Shown: in pieces, positions 17,612 through 26,444 of the stretch
How positions within the stretch are numbered: the first letter of the stretch is position 1
Layout of the letters: each line of letters starts with the position of its first letter
NCBI RefSeq assembly: GCF_002770595.1
Contig: NZ_CP022986.1
Span: forward strand, 496,001 to 560,000
DNA: 64,000 nt
Direction: 5' to 3'
DNA from: Chryseobacterium camelliae
GTDB taxonomy: Bacteria > Bacteroidota > Bacteroidia > Flavobacteriales > Weeksellaceae
Translations under genes and position numbers: made by a program
Notes under the pieces: generated by a model
The model's input: the letters and a program-made list of their open reading frames with translations, nothing else
What the model was told of the DNA's origin: nothing
Databases searched by the model: none

Positions 17612-18874
17612 ATGTTGGATATTTTTGAAAGAATAAAACAAAATCCTGGTCCTTTAGGACAATTTGCCGATTACGCTGAAGGATATTTTGTTTTTCCCAA
17701 GCTGGAAGGTCCTATCGGTCCGAGAATGAAATTTCAGGGTAAAGATGTTATCTTCTGGAGTGCCAATGATTATCTGGGACTCTGCAACCATCCGGAAGTT
17801 CTGGAAGCTGACGCCAAAGCTGCGGCAGAGTACGGAATGTTCTATCCGATGGGAGCCAGAGCCATGTCCGGAGAAACAGAACAGCACCAGCAGCTGGAAA
17901 AAGAACTGGCAGAGTTCACCCAGAAGGAAGCGGCTTATCTGCTTAACTTCGGGTATCAGGGAATGGTTTCCACTATTGATGCTCTGGTGACGAGACACGA
18001 CGTTATTGTATACGATGCAGATTCACATGCGTGTATCGTGGATGGTGTACGCCTGCACATGGGAAAAAGTTTTACTTTCAAACATAATGATATTGCCAGT
18101 CTAGAAAAGAACCTGGAGCGTGCTACTAAGGTAGCGGAAGAAAACGGAGGCGGAATCCTGGTCATTACGGAAGGCGTTTTCGGAATGCGCGGAATGCAGG
18201 GGAAACTGAAAGAGATATGTGATCTCAAGTCAAAATTCAACTTCAGGTTATTGGTAGATGACGCACACGGATTCGGGACTTTGGGTAAAACCGGTGCAGG
18301 AGCAGGTGAAGAACAAGGCTGCCAGGACCAGATCGATGTCTATTTTTCTACATTTGCCAAATCTATGGCCGGTTTCGGAGCATTTATCTCCGGGAATGAA
18401 AATATCATCCGATACCTGAGATACAACCTTCGCTCCCAGATTTTTGCCAAATCCCTTACCATGCCAATGGTTATCGGCGGACTGAAAAGACTCGAACTGT
18501 TAAGGACCCGTCCTGAAATCAAAAATAAATTATGGGAAAATGTCCGTAAACTTCAGAACGGACTTAAAGAGAGAGGATACAACCTAGGAAATACGAATAC
18601 CTGCGTAACGCCTGTTTTCATTCAGGGAACCACCATTGAGGCTACCCTTCTGGCTAAAGACTTACGTGAGAATTATGGTATTTTCACTTCTGTAGTCGTT
18701 TATCCGGTAATTCCTAAAGGCATGATCCTGTTGAGATTAATCCCAACCGCTTCCCATACTGACTCCGAAATCAACGAGACATTAGAGGCATTTGACGGAA
18801 TCAGGGAAAAATTAACGTCCGGTCACTACAGGGAAATGGAAAAACAGATGGATATCGAATATAAACAGATGTAG
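17612..18874 (+). CDS. Alpha-oxoamine synthase, probable cysteate fatty acyltransferase
   Basis: 420 residues, a fold-type I PLP enzyme of the KBL/BioF/SPT family. Visible features are WSANDYLGLCNHPEV, GARAMSGETEQHQQLE, DADSHACIVDGVRLH, LLVDDAHGFGTLG (Asp and His that hold PLP) and FSTFAKSMAGFG with the PLP lysine. Family members condense an amino acid with an acyl thioester. Serine palmitoyltransferase and cysteate fatty acyltransferase are the two candidates in Bacteroidota. The cysteine-synthase-like neighbour and the 420-residue length, close to the known Flavobacterium cysteate acyltransferase, favour capnine (sulfonolipid) synthesis. BioF is less likely, since no biotin genes are nearby. 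Confidence 0.75.
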   Translation: MLDIFERIKQNPGPLGQFADYAEGYFVFPKLEGPIGPRMKFQGKDVIFWSANDYLGLCNHPEVLEADAKAAAEYGMFYPMGARAMSGETEQHQQLEKELAEFTQKEAAYLLNFGYQGMVSTIDALVTRHDVIVYDADSHACIVDGVRLHMGKSFTFKHNDIASLEKNLERATKVAEENGGGILVITEGVFGMRGMQGKLKEICDLKSKFNFRLLVDDAHGFGTLGKTGAGAGEEQGCQDQIDVYFSTFAKSMAGFGAFISGNENIIRYLRYNLRSQIFAKSLTMPMVIGGLKRLELLRTRPEIKNKLWENVRKLQNGLKERGYNLGNTNTCVTPVFIQGTTIEATLLAKDLRENYGIFTSVVVYPVIPKGMILLRLIPTASHTDSEINETLEAFDGIREKLTSGHYREMEKQMDIEYKQM

Positions 18875-18901
18875 ATTGCATTATCCATTAAAAATATACT
18901 G

Positions 18902-18927
18902 CCGCTGAAGTTTTTCAGCGGTTTTTT
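18902..18927 (+). terminator. Rho-independent terminator
   Basis: 8-bp arms CCGCTGAA/TTCAGCGG with a 4-nt loop and six T, 27 bp after the acyltransferase stop. Confidence 0.88.
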
Positions 18928-19058
18928 ATTTCTTTAAGGTTTAAATTTTAAATAATTAGCAATTCCAAAATTTTAACTTTTTTTAACTCAATATCGCCGG
19001 ATATGATCGTAATCATGTTATATTCTGTTAAAAATTAGGCTCTTAACATTAGTAAGGG

Positions 19059-19066
19059 TACATTTG
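19059..19066 (+). promoter_or_regulatory. -7 promoter box (TACATTTG) of the glucosaminidase gene
   Basis: A perfect TAnnTTTG match 26 bp upstream of the ATG. Confidence 0.55.
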
Positions 19067-19092
19067 CTGGCATAATTTCAGAACCTACAATT

Positions 19093-19560
19093 ATGAAACA
19101 ACCCTTAAAGTACTTAAGAATTGTAATTTTGAGTTTAGTGTTAAGTTTAACTTCTACAGTGAGCCAGGCGCAGACCCATAAATACTTAGAAAAGAACAGA
19201 GCCATCGCTTCTGAACTTTCTGCAAAATACGGAATCCCGGCAGCCGTCATTCTTTCTGTAGCATTCGTTGAAACCGGTGGCGGTACCAGTAAAAGTTCTA
19301 CCGTATACAACAACCACTTCGGCATCGTTGGAAAAAACAACTCTCATTCCAAATACAGAAGCTTTTCCTCAGTCAGAGAATCTTACGAAGCTTTTTGCCA
19401 ACTCATCATTAAAAAAGATTATTATTCAGCCCTGAAAGGCAGCTTAGACTTCTCAAAATGGATCAAAGCCATTGCTTCAGCAGGATATTCCACACGCCCC
19501 GCGGAATGGATGCGAAGAATTAACCTGATTATTTCAAAATACAAGCTCGCAGATCAGTAA
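19093..19560 (+). CDS. Secreted glucosaminidase domain protein
   Basis: A 155-residue protein with a signal peptide (about 1-28, ending TSTVSQAQ). The mature part is a single glucosaminidase (GH73-like) domain: AIASELSAKYGIPAAVILSVAFVETGGG with the putative catalytic Glu in VETGGG, then NNHFGIVG, YRSFSSVRESYEAF and WIKAIASAGYSTRPAEWMRRINLII. It should cleave the glycan strands of peptidoglycan in the periplasm. It has no SH3 or LysM wall-binding module. It stands alone between two terminators. Confidence 0.88.
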   Translation: MKQPLKYLRIVILSLVLSLTSTVSQAQTHKYLEKNRAIASELSAKYGIPAAVILSVAFVETGGGTSKSSTVYNNHFGIVGKNNSHSKYRSFSSVRESYEAFCQLIIKKDYYSALKGSLDFSKWIKAIASAGYSTRPAEWMRRINLIISKYKLADQ

Positions 19561-19580
19561 ATCAATGAATACAGACTATC

Positions 19581-19611
19581 AATAAGCCCCATCACCGGGG
19601 CTTATTTTTTT
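19581..19611 (+). terminator. Rho-independent terminator
   Basis: 10-bp arms AATAAGCCCC/GGGGCTTATT with a 6-nt loop and a T run, 20 bp after the glucosaminidase stop. Confidence 0.92.
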
Positions 19612-19672
19612 GGATTGCTATTGTAGGGATTAAATTATCTGATTAAATTAGCTAAAAATTTCCTGGAGCTTT

Positions 19673-21028
19673 ATGAATGCAAACAGAAATTGGAGGGTAG
19701 TCGTTTTACTCACCTTATGCTTTGTTATTTACTTCCTTACCTCGATAGCCATTTCTGTTTTGGATGTACACTGGAAACCATTACAGAATGTAAACCTGAT
19801 ATCGGAAGTCATCAATCCTGATAAAATAAAGGACAGAAATCTGTCACACGACAGCCTGGCGAATCCTAAGCTGCAACAGGCAAACAGGGAAAAAGATTTT
19901 GAGCTCTACGAGAAAGCTGATCTGATCACCGATTTTTCCAAGGGAGACAGCCTGACTGCATTGCCACATCTGGCAGAGAAGCTGTACCAGCTGAAAAAGA
20001 CCGGAAAAGGAAAAATAAGGATTGCCTATTTCGGGGACAGCATGATCGAAGGGGATTTGCTGACACGTACATTAAGGAAACTGCTTCAGAAGGAATTCGG
20101 AGGCAGCGGCGTAGGCTTCCTCCCGATTCAGAGCAAGGTAGCTCCGGTACGGGAATCTGCTGAGATTAAAGCATCCGGCTGGAAAACAGTCAACTTTATG
20201 GATAAGAGTGCCCATAATATGTACATATCCGGCTTCAGCTTTACAGGACCGGGAAGTACCCATTTCACCGATAAAACTTTACAGAAAGGTATTATTACCA
20301 ATAAATATTTTATTTTCGGACGCGCTTCCGGCGGAGCCGCAATCAATTATGACGGCAGCAATATTCCCCTGACCGGACCTGGATTGGTTAACAGACAGCT
20401 GATGGCTAAAGATACCCTGCAGTCTTACACACTTAAAAGCGGCAATTCACAGGTGCCTTGTTATGGGGTAAGCTTTGAATCGGATAACGGTATTTTTGTA
20501 GACAATTTTTCGTTCCGCGGAATTACAGGGGTAGAATTCAAGAAAATAGATGAAGATTTTTTAAAGGCTGTACAGCAGGAAAATAAATATGACCTTATTG
20601 TGATGCAATATGGCGTGAACCTTCTTTTCAGGCCAAATGATACGGATTATTCCTATTATGCCAAAATTATGACGCCCAACCTGGTAAAGTTCAAAAGTGC
20701 ATTTTCAGGAAGTGATATCCTGATGGTCAGTACTGCTGACCGTGCTTTCCGGTACAATGGCGAATACCAGTCTGCAAAAGGGATCCATCAACTGGTACAG
20801 ACCCAGGCTCAGATGGCATTTGATAACGGGCTTTGCTTCTTTAACCTTTTCAAAACCATGGGAGGTGACAACTCCATTGTTCAATGGGCTTCAGCTGACC
20901 CGCCGCTTGCCAATAAGGATTATGTGCATCCCAACGGTAAAGGAGCAGACATCCTCGCAGAAAAACTATACCGTGTTATGATGAAAGATTACCATAATTA
21001 TACTTCTAAAAAAAGAACTGTACAATGA
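19673..21028 (+). CDS. Membrane-anchored SGNH/GDSL-type hydrolase
   Basis: 451 residues with an N-terminal membrane anchor (about 9-30) and an extracytoplasmic SGNH domain. Block I is IRIAYFGDSMIEGDLL with Ser123; a later block resembles the GxN site (VMQYGVNLLF), and the C-terminal block DYVHPNGKGADILAEKL carries the catalytic His. It overlaps the MBOAT gene by 4 bp, so they are one operon. In alginate, peptidoglycan and other O-acetylation systems an MBOAT protein passes acyl groups across the membrane to an SGNH-type acyltransferase; this gene is probably that partner. The acceptor polymer is unknown. Confidence 0.85.
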   Translation: MNANRNWRVVVLLTLCFVIYFLTSIAISVLDVHWKPLQNVNLISEVINPDKIKDRNLSHDSLANPKLQQANREKDFELYEKADLITDFSKGDSLTALPHLAEKLYQLKKTGKGKIRIAYFGDSMIEGDLLTRTLRKLLQKEFGGSGVGFLPIQSKVAPVRESAEIKASGWKTVNFMDKSAHNMYISGFSFTGPGSTHFTDKTLQKGIITNKYFIFGRASGGAAINYDGSNIPLTGPGLVNRQLMAKDTLQSYTLKSGNSQVPCYGVSFESDNGIFVDNFSFRGITGVEFKKIDEDFLKAVQQENKYDLIVMQYGVNLLFRPNDTDYSYYAKIMTPNLVKFKSAFSGSDILMVSTADRAFRYNGEYQSAKGIHQLVQTQAQMAFDNGLCFFNLFKTMGGDNSIVQWASADPPLANKDYVHPNGKGADILAEKLYRVMMKDYHNYTSKKRTVQ

Positions 21029-22686
21029 ACCGGGTACAAGATCTCCTCTCTACTTTCGACTGGAAAATGTTTTTACACCAGTTCGTATACGACAGCAAAA
21101 ACCCCTTGCTCTTCAACAATGGGTTCTTTGTGTACTTCTTTACGCTATTCATCATTCTTTTCTATATTTTAAGGAACCATTATACCGCCAGAAGGTATGT
21201 TTTTACATTCTTTTCCCTCTACTTCTTCTATAAGGCCAGCGGATGGTTCGTAGGACTGGTGATTGTTTCGGCCATTGTCAATTATGCGCTATCCAATGTC
21301 ATCTTTCACAGCCGGAAGAAAGGCTGGAAAACCATGCTCCTGGTCCTGAGTGTCATCTTCAATCTTGGACTGCTGTTTTATTATAAGTACACCAATTTCT
21401 TTATTACACTCTATAATGAATTCACCAATGCTAATGTCCACCCGCTGAACATCCTGCTGCCGATAGGGATTTCTTTTTTCACGTTTGAAAATTTAAGCTA
21501 TACCATAGATGTGTACCGGGGAGATTTCAAGCCGGCAAAAAAATTTACGGATTACCTGCTCTTCCTTTCCTTCTTTCCTAAGCTGATGATGGGACCTATC
21601 GTGCGTGCCCACGATTTTGTGCCACAGATCAGCCAGCCGTATTACCTGTCTGAAAGGGATTTTGCCATGGGTTTTTACCTGATTATTTCAGGGCTGATCA
21701 AAAAACTTATTATTTCCGATTATATTACGCTGAATCTCGTCAACTATATCTTTGATAACCCTGCCCTGCACGTGGGCCTGGAAAACCTGTTTGCCGTATA
21801 CGGTTATGCGATGGTGATTTACTGCGACTTCAGCGGTTACAGTGATATTGCGATCGGGATTGCCTTATGGCTGGGAGTTAAAATTCCGGCCAATTTCAGG
21901 TCGCCGTACCAGAGTAAGAATATTACCGAATTCTGGCGCAGATGGCATATTTCATTGTCTTCCTGGCTGAAGGATTACCTGTATATTCCTTTGGGCGGAA
22001 ACCGGAAATTTTCCATCGCTTCGTTTATTTTCGTACTGGCATTCCTGTCTGGGACGTATTTCATGTCTGTTAACCTCTTTAAGCTTGCCCCGCTGTATGC
22101 CGGCCTGATTACGTTGCTGATGCTCATGATCTTCATCCTTCCGGCTATCATCACAAAAAATACTAAAGGTATTGCTGCGAATTTCAACCTGCTTACGACC
22201 ATGCTTCTGGGCGGATTCTGGCACGGTGCCAGCTGGAATTTCATCATTTGGGGAGCCATCCACGGAATCGGTTTAGGACTGCATAAAATATGGATGTTGC
22301 TTACCGGAAAGTCATTTTCCCGATTCAATAACCATATCGTTTACAGGGTTTTTATGGGAATCATTACCTTTCATTTTGTCTGCTTCGGATGGATTTTCTT
22401 CAGGGCAGAGGACTTTGATATGGCAGTCTCCATGCTGAAACAGATCTTCTTTAACTTTGATATACAGGCTTTTGCGCCGTTCTACGAAAATTATAAAGGC
22501 GTTTTGGGAATGATTGTCCTGGCAATGGCTATCCATCTTATTCCGGAAGATACCGTCGACAAGCTGATCGCCAGAAGGGAAAGATTCCCGATGATCATCT
22601 ACATCATCATTTTCTTTGCCTTCCTTCTGCTATACGGATATTTCAAGTCTGCTGAACAGGTGCTGCCGATCTATCTGCAATTCTAG
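21025..22686 (+). CDS. MBOAT family membrane O-acyltransferase
   Basis: 553 residues with about a dozen membrane segments. The MBOAT (AlgI/DltB-like) core includes LPIGISFFTFENLSYTIDVY, FFPKLMMGPIVRA, DFSGYSDIAIGIA, FWRRWHISLSSWLKDYLYIPLGGN and the invariant His of GGFWHGASWNFIIWG (His400). It should transfer acetyl or acyl groups from the cytoplasmic side to an extracytoplasmic acceptor together with the SGNH protein upstream. AlgI, DltB and PatA are family relatives; no alginate or D-alanylation genes are nearby, so the target is open. It ends in a 4-bp tail-to-tail overlap with the next SGNH gene. Confidence 0.93.
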   Translation: MNRVQDLLSTFDWKMFLHQFVYDSKNPLLFNNGFFVYFFTLFIILFYILRNHYTARRYVFTFFSLYFFYKASGWFVGLVIVSAIVNYALSNVIFHSRKKGWKTMLLVLSVIFNLGLLFYYKYTNFFITLYNEFTNANVHPLNILLPIGISFFTFENLSYTIDVYRGDFKPAKKFTDYLLFLSFFPKLMMGPIVRAHDFVPQISQPYYLSERDFAMGFYLIISGLIKKLIISDYITLNLVNYIFDNPALHVGLENLFAVYGYAMVIYCDFSGYSDIAIGIALWLGVKIPANFRSPYQSKNITEFWRRWHISLSSWLKDYLYIPLGGNRKFSIASFIFVLAFLSGTYFMSVNLFKLAPLYAGLITLLMLMIFILPAIITKNTKGIAANFNLLTTMLLGGFWHGASWNFIIWGAIHGIGLGLHKIWMLLTGKSFSRFNNHIVYRVFMGIITFHFVCFGWIFFRAEDFDMAVSMLKQIFFNFDIQAFAPFYENYKGVLGMIVLAMAIHLIPEDTVDKLIARRERFPMIIYIIIFFAFLLLYGYFKSAEQVLPIYLQF

Positions 22687-24008
22687 TTCCTCCCATCAGT
22701 AAAGAGTTTGGAAAAAGCTTTCCAGATCAGTTCAGCCTGGCTTTCGTAACCGGGCTTTACATAATGTACGCCATCGCCACTCGCCTGCTTCTTTACCTGC
22801 GCTTTTCTGAATGATCCCTTCCCTCCGCTTGCTGTGTACAGATCAAAAAATGCTGTTTGATTGGATACTGCGGCTTCCTTCATCCAGCTGATGATCTCAG
22901 GAACCCGGTTCTGCTTCGGCATATTATCCGGAGGCGAAACCAGCAGGACCGGCAGGCCGGGTGATGCTTCCCTGAATTTCCGGATCAGCGTGGAGATATT
23001 ACTCTGGAATTCCTCTTTTTCAATGGGTGCAAATGCTTCATTGGTTCCCAAAGCAATAATCAGGATATCAGGAGCAATCGTCTTTAGCTGCTCCACCTGC
23101 AAAGGATATTTAAGGAAATCGCCATAGGTTGCTCCGTTAACGCCTACCGTATTGAAGACGACCCCTCTATCTGTGTTCTTCAGGAACTGGAATCCGTAAA
23201 ATATACTTCCGGGAAGGCTGGTACGCATCAGAAAAACATTCCGGGGCTGTGTAAAATCTACCTCGGTTTTAAATCCGGTAAATTTCTGTTTACGGATCAA
23301 TGTGATGTAATTTTCAAAATCAGAATTGTAATCGAAATAATTTCTTTCCACTTTATATACGTTTCCCGGTACCGGATGCATGATCTGATCCCCGTTAAGC
23401 TGCCTGAACCTGGTCGTTGTATTATTATACTTTGAGACTATTTCATGGAACGTTTCTCCCTCTGCAGCCGTATGATTAAGCCGTTCTGTCTTCTTCACGA
23501 TAAAATTCTTCAGCGGCTGCTGCTCAGTGTATACGCTGAATTCCTGTCCGTCCATACTTCTGTCATGATAGATAAAAAGTTTGTCGAATCGGTCTGCAGG
23601 GTTTTTAAAGGTGATTTCCAGGAAAGGGTTTTGTTTGCTGCCGATGACGAATCCGCTGGCTCCCATTTCAGGAAACAACTTCTGTTCGTGAACCAGACGG
23701 AAAGTTTCCCAGGCCTGATTGCTCGCAGATTCAAAATCTTCGGCGCCATTCGTATTGGCAACATGGTACGGAAAAACAAGCCCTCTGCCTGCATTGCCGT
23801 AACGGTCCTGGAATTTTTTCCTCAAATATGAAGTGAGCCAGTCGGCCTGGATGTGGGAATCTCCCATGAACAGGATTGTGGAAACCGTATTTTGTTTCAG
23901 TTTTTCTGTGAAAGGTTTAAGGACCTCACTGTTCTCTATTTCCTGAGCCTGGCCGTTGAATAAAAACAATATAAAAAGAAAGCTGATGCTTTTTCGGGTA
24001 ATTTTCAT
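22683..24008 (-). CDS. Secreted SGNH/GDSL hydrolase with an inserted LysM-like segment
   Basis: 441 residues with a signal peptide (1-22, NGQAQ). SGNH blocks: STILFMGDSHIQADWLTSYL with Ser51, ILIIALGTNEAF with Asn323, and ASGDGVHYVKPGY with Asp412 and His415. Between blocks, residues about 179-221 read like a LysM repeat (EGETFHEIVSKYNNTTTRFRQLN, then VPGNVYKVER), a peptidoglycan- or chitin-binding fold. The protein may therefore act on acylated peptidoglycan. It is convergent with the SGNH/MBOAT operon, overlapping by 4 bp, and might remove or add the same acyl groups. The LysM call rests on motif shape only. Confidence 0.82.
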   Translation of the reverse strand: MKITRKSISFLFILFLFNGQAQEIENSEVLKPFTEKLKQNTVSTILFMGDSHIQADWLTSYLRKKFQDRYGNAGRGLVFPYHVANTNGAEDFESASNQAWETFRLVHEQKLFPEMGASGFVIGSKQNPFLEITFKNPADRFDKLFIYHDRSMDGQEFSVYTEQQPLKNFIVKKTERLNHTAAEGETFHEIVSKYNNTTTRFRQLNGDQIMHPVPGNVYKVERNYFDYNSDFENYITLIRKQKFTGFKTEVDFTQPRNVFLMRTSLPGSIFYGFQFLKNTDRGVVFNTVGVNGATYGDFLKYPLQVEQLKTIAPDILIIALGTNEAFAPIEKEEFQSNISTLIRKFREASPGLPVLLVSPPDNMPKQNRVPEIISWMKEAAVSNQTAFFDLYTASGGKGSFRKAQVKKQASGDGVHYVKPGYESQAELIWKAFSKLFTDGRN

Positions 24009-24080
24009 ACCGTGAATTTATACATTTTTCTGCAAAACCTACAGTAGCAAACAAAATAAGTAAGTCTGAATTTTAAATCT

Positions 24081-24088
24081 TAACTTTG
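24081..24088 (+). promoter_or_regulatory. -7 promoter box (TAACTTTG) of the radical SAM gene
   Basis: TAnnTTTG match 14 bp upstream of the TTG start codon. Confidence 0.55.
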
Positions 24089-24102
24089 CAAAAATTTTCC
24101 TG

Positions 24103-26289
24103 TTGAAAGACCTGCTCCTGATTACTCCCCCTTTTACGCAGCTGAATACTCCCTATCCGGCTACAGCCTACATCAAAGGTTTCCTGAATACCAAAGCTGT
24201 TTCATGTTATCAGTCAGATTTAGGTATTGAAGTCATCATTGCGCTATTTTCTAAAAAAGGACTGGCCAATATTTTTGATGTGCCGGTTAACCTTCATGAA
24301 ATTTCAGACAATTCGCAAAGGATTTTCACACTGAAATATGAATATATCAAAACCATCGATCAGGTTATTCTCTTTTTGCAGGGTAAAAATCCTACTTTAG
24401 CACGGCAGATCTGCAGCATGAACTTTCTTCCCGAAGCTTCGCGTTTCAACCAGCTGGATGATATGGAGTTTGCTTTCGGGAACATGGGGATGCAGGACAA
24501 GGCCAAACATCTGGCGACCTTGTATTTGGAAGATATTTCGGATTATATTGTTGAAAATATTGATAGCGATTTCGGATTCAGCAGGTATGCGGAACGGCTG
24601 GGAAAAAGTGCGTATTCCTTTGATGAATTATATGCAAAGCTCACCGGAAAGACAACTTTTATTGACGGGATCACCCTACACATCCTTAAAGAAAGAATGG
24701 AAACGGTACAGCCGAAACTGGTTTGCTTTTCCGTTCCATTTCCGGGAAATTTATATTCGGCATTCCGGTGTGCACAGTGGATCAAAACCCATTATCCTGA
24801 TGTGAAAACCGCTATGGGAGGAGGATTTCCGAATACGGAGCTTAGGGAAATCAAAGACACAAGGGTATTTGAGTTTTTCGATTTCATTACCCTTGATGAT
24901 GGGGAACTTCCTCTTGAACTTTTATGTCAGAATATTCATGCATCGGAAAATCAGGAATTCAAAAGGACTTTCCTGGTGGAAAACGGACAAGTAGCCTATA
25001 AAAACAATTCTACGAGAAAGGATTACCGGCAGGCGGATATCGGGACACCCGATTATTCGGATCTGTTGCTGGACCGGTATATTTCCGTGATCGAGATTGC
25101 CAATCCCATGCACAGCCTCTGGAGTGACGGCCGTTGGAATAAATTAACCATGGCCCATGGATGTTATTGGGGGAAATGTACTTTCTGTGATATTTCCCTG
25201 GATTATATTAAAATCTATGAACCGATCTCTGCGAAGATCCTGGTGGACCGGATGGAAGAACTGATCCTTACCACCGGAGAAACTGGATTCCATTTTGTAG
25301 ATGAAGCGGCCCCGCCGGCACTGATGCGCGAAGTAGCCCTCGAAATCCTGAGAAGGAATCTGGTGGTTACCTGGTGGACGAACATACGCTTCGAAAAAAG
25401 CTTTACCCGAGATCTTTGCTTTCTGTTAAAGATGTCCGGATGCGTTGCGGTTTCCGGCGGACTGGAAGTAGCCGGTGACCGGCTGCTGAAACTGATCGAT
25501 AAAGGAGTTTCCGTAGCTCAGGTTGCCGATGTAACGCGTAATTTTACCGAAGCCGGAATTATGGTCCATGCCTATCTGATGTACGGTTACCCTACGCAGA
25601 CCGTTCAGGAAACAGTTGACTCCCTGGAGATGGTACGGCAGCTGTTTGAAATGGGTATTGTACAAAGCGGTTTCTGGCACCAGTTTGCCATGACGGCCCA
25701 TTCCCCTGTCGGGCAGAACCCTGAGGCCTTTGGCGTCATCCCGGTACGGCAGGAAATTCAGTTTGCTCACAACGATGTAGATTTTAAAGACCAAACAGGA
25801 ATTGACCATAACCGTTTCAGCTTCGGACTGAAAAAATCCCTGTTCAATTATATGCATGGGATTAATTTCGAACTGCCGCTTCAGGAATGGTTTGATTTTA
25901 AGATTCCGACCACTACCATCCATCCGGATTACATTCATGACTGTCTGCTGGACAACGAAGACTTCAAATTCAAACCCAACTCAAAAATCGTCTTTTTAGC
26001 CAAAAACGTAATCGCTGAGAATCGCGTAAAAATAAAAAAGAAATACTCTGGTGCATATACGCTGCTTACATTCCACTTAAAAACCAATATTGTAAAAGCG
26101 GAAATGGAACAGGAACATGCAGAGTGGCTAATGGGCATTTTAGAAGAACATGATATAGAAAACCCTAAAAAGCTTATGCTTCAGCAACTTAAAGTTTATT
26201 TTGAAGAGCAGTTTGAAAATTTTGAGCTGTTCTGGTTTTCAAAACCGATGCAGCAATTGAAGGAAAACGGTGTCATTCTGTGTCTTTAA
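24103..26289 (+). CDS. B12-binding domain radical SAM protein
   Basis: 728 residues. The start codon is TTG, giving MKDLLLITPPFTQLNTPYPA, which begins right at the cobalamin-binding-like domain; a TAnnTTTG box just upstream supports it. The N-terminal part ends with KLVCFSVPFPGNLYSAFRCAQWIK and TAMGGGFPNTE. The radical SAM core carries the CX3-5CX2C cluster motif HGCYWGKCTFCD near residue 350, followed by FVDEAAPPALMREVALEILRRN and GLEVAGDRLLKLIDKGVS. A C-terminal extension of about 150 residues follows. These enzymes often methylate unreactive carbons, but the substrate here is unknown. No pathway genes flank it. Confidence 0.88.
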   Translation: MKDLLLITPPFTQLNTPYPATAYIKGFLNTKAVSCYQSDLGIEVIIALFSKKGLANIFDVPVNLHEISDNSQRIFTLKYEYIKTIDQVILFLQGKNPTLARQICSMNFLPEASRFNQLDDMEFAFGNMGMQDKAKHLATLYLEDISDYIVENIDSDFGFSRYAERLGKSAYSFDELYAKLTGKTTFIDGITLHILKERMETVQPKLVCFSVPFPGNLYSAFRCAQWIKTHYPDVKTAMGGGFPNTELREIKDTRVFEFFDFITLDDGELPLELLCQNIHASENQEFKRTFLVENGQVAYKNNSTRKDYRQADIGTPDYSDLLLDRYISVIEIANPMHSLWSDGRWNKLTMAHGCYWGKCTFCDISLDYIKIYEPISAKILVDRMEELILTTGETGFHFVDEAAPPALMREVALEILRRNLVVTWWTNIRFEKSFTRDLCFLLKMSGCVAVSGGLEVAGDRLLKLIDKGVSVAQVADVTRNFTEAGIMVHAYLMYGYPTQTVQETVDSLEMVRQLFEMGIVQSGFWHQFAMTAHSPVGQNPEAFGVIPVRQEIQFAHNDVDFKDQTGIDHNRFSFGLKKSLFNYMHGINFELPLQEWFDFKIPTTTIHPDYIHDCLLDNEDFKFKPNSKIVFLAKNVIAENRVKIKKKYSGAYTLLTFHLKTNIVKAEMEQEHAEWLMGILEEHDIENPKKLMLQQLKVYFEEQFENFELFWFSKPMQQLKENGVILCL

Positions 26290-26401
26290 ATTTTCGCAAA
26301 ACCTGACCGCAATTTTCTCTTATTAAATTTTTTTCGGATATCAATCAGAATTTTATTCCTTTTTTAAAGTCTATCTGCAATAAGGACATTATAATCATAA
26401 A

Positions 26402-26424
26402 AATTCCCGGATTAACCGGGAATT
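26402..26424. terminator. Terminator between convergent genes
   Basis: 9-bp arms AATTCCCGG/CCGGGAATT with a 5-nt loop, between the radical SAM gene (+) and the unknown secreted protein (-). Confidence 0.75.
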
Positions 26425-26444
26425 GTTTTGTACTATAGTCAGGA

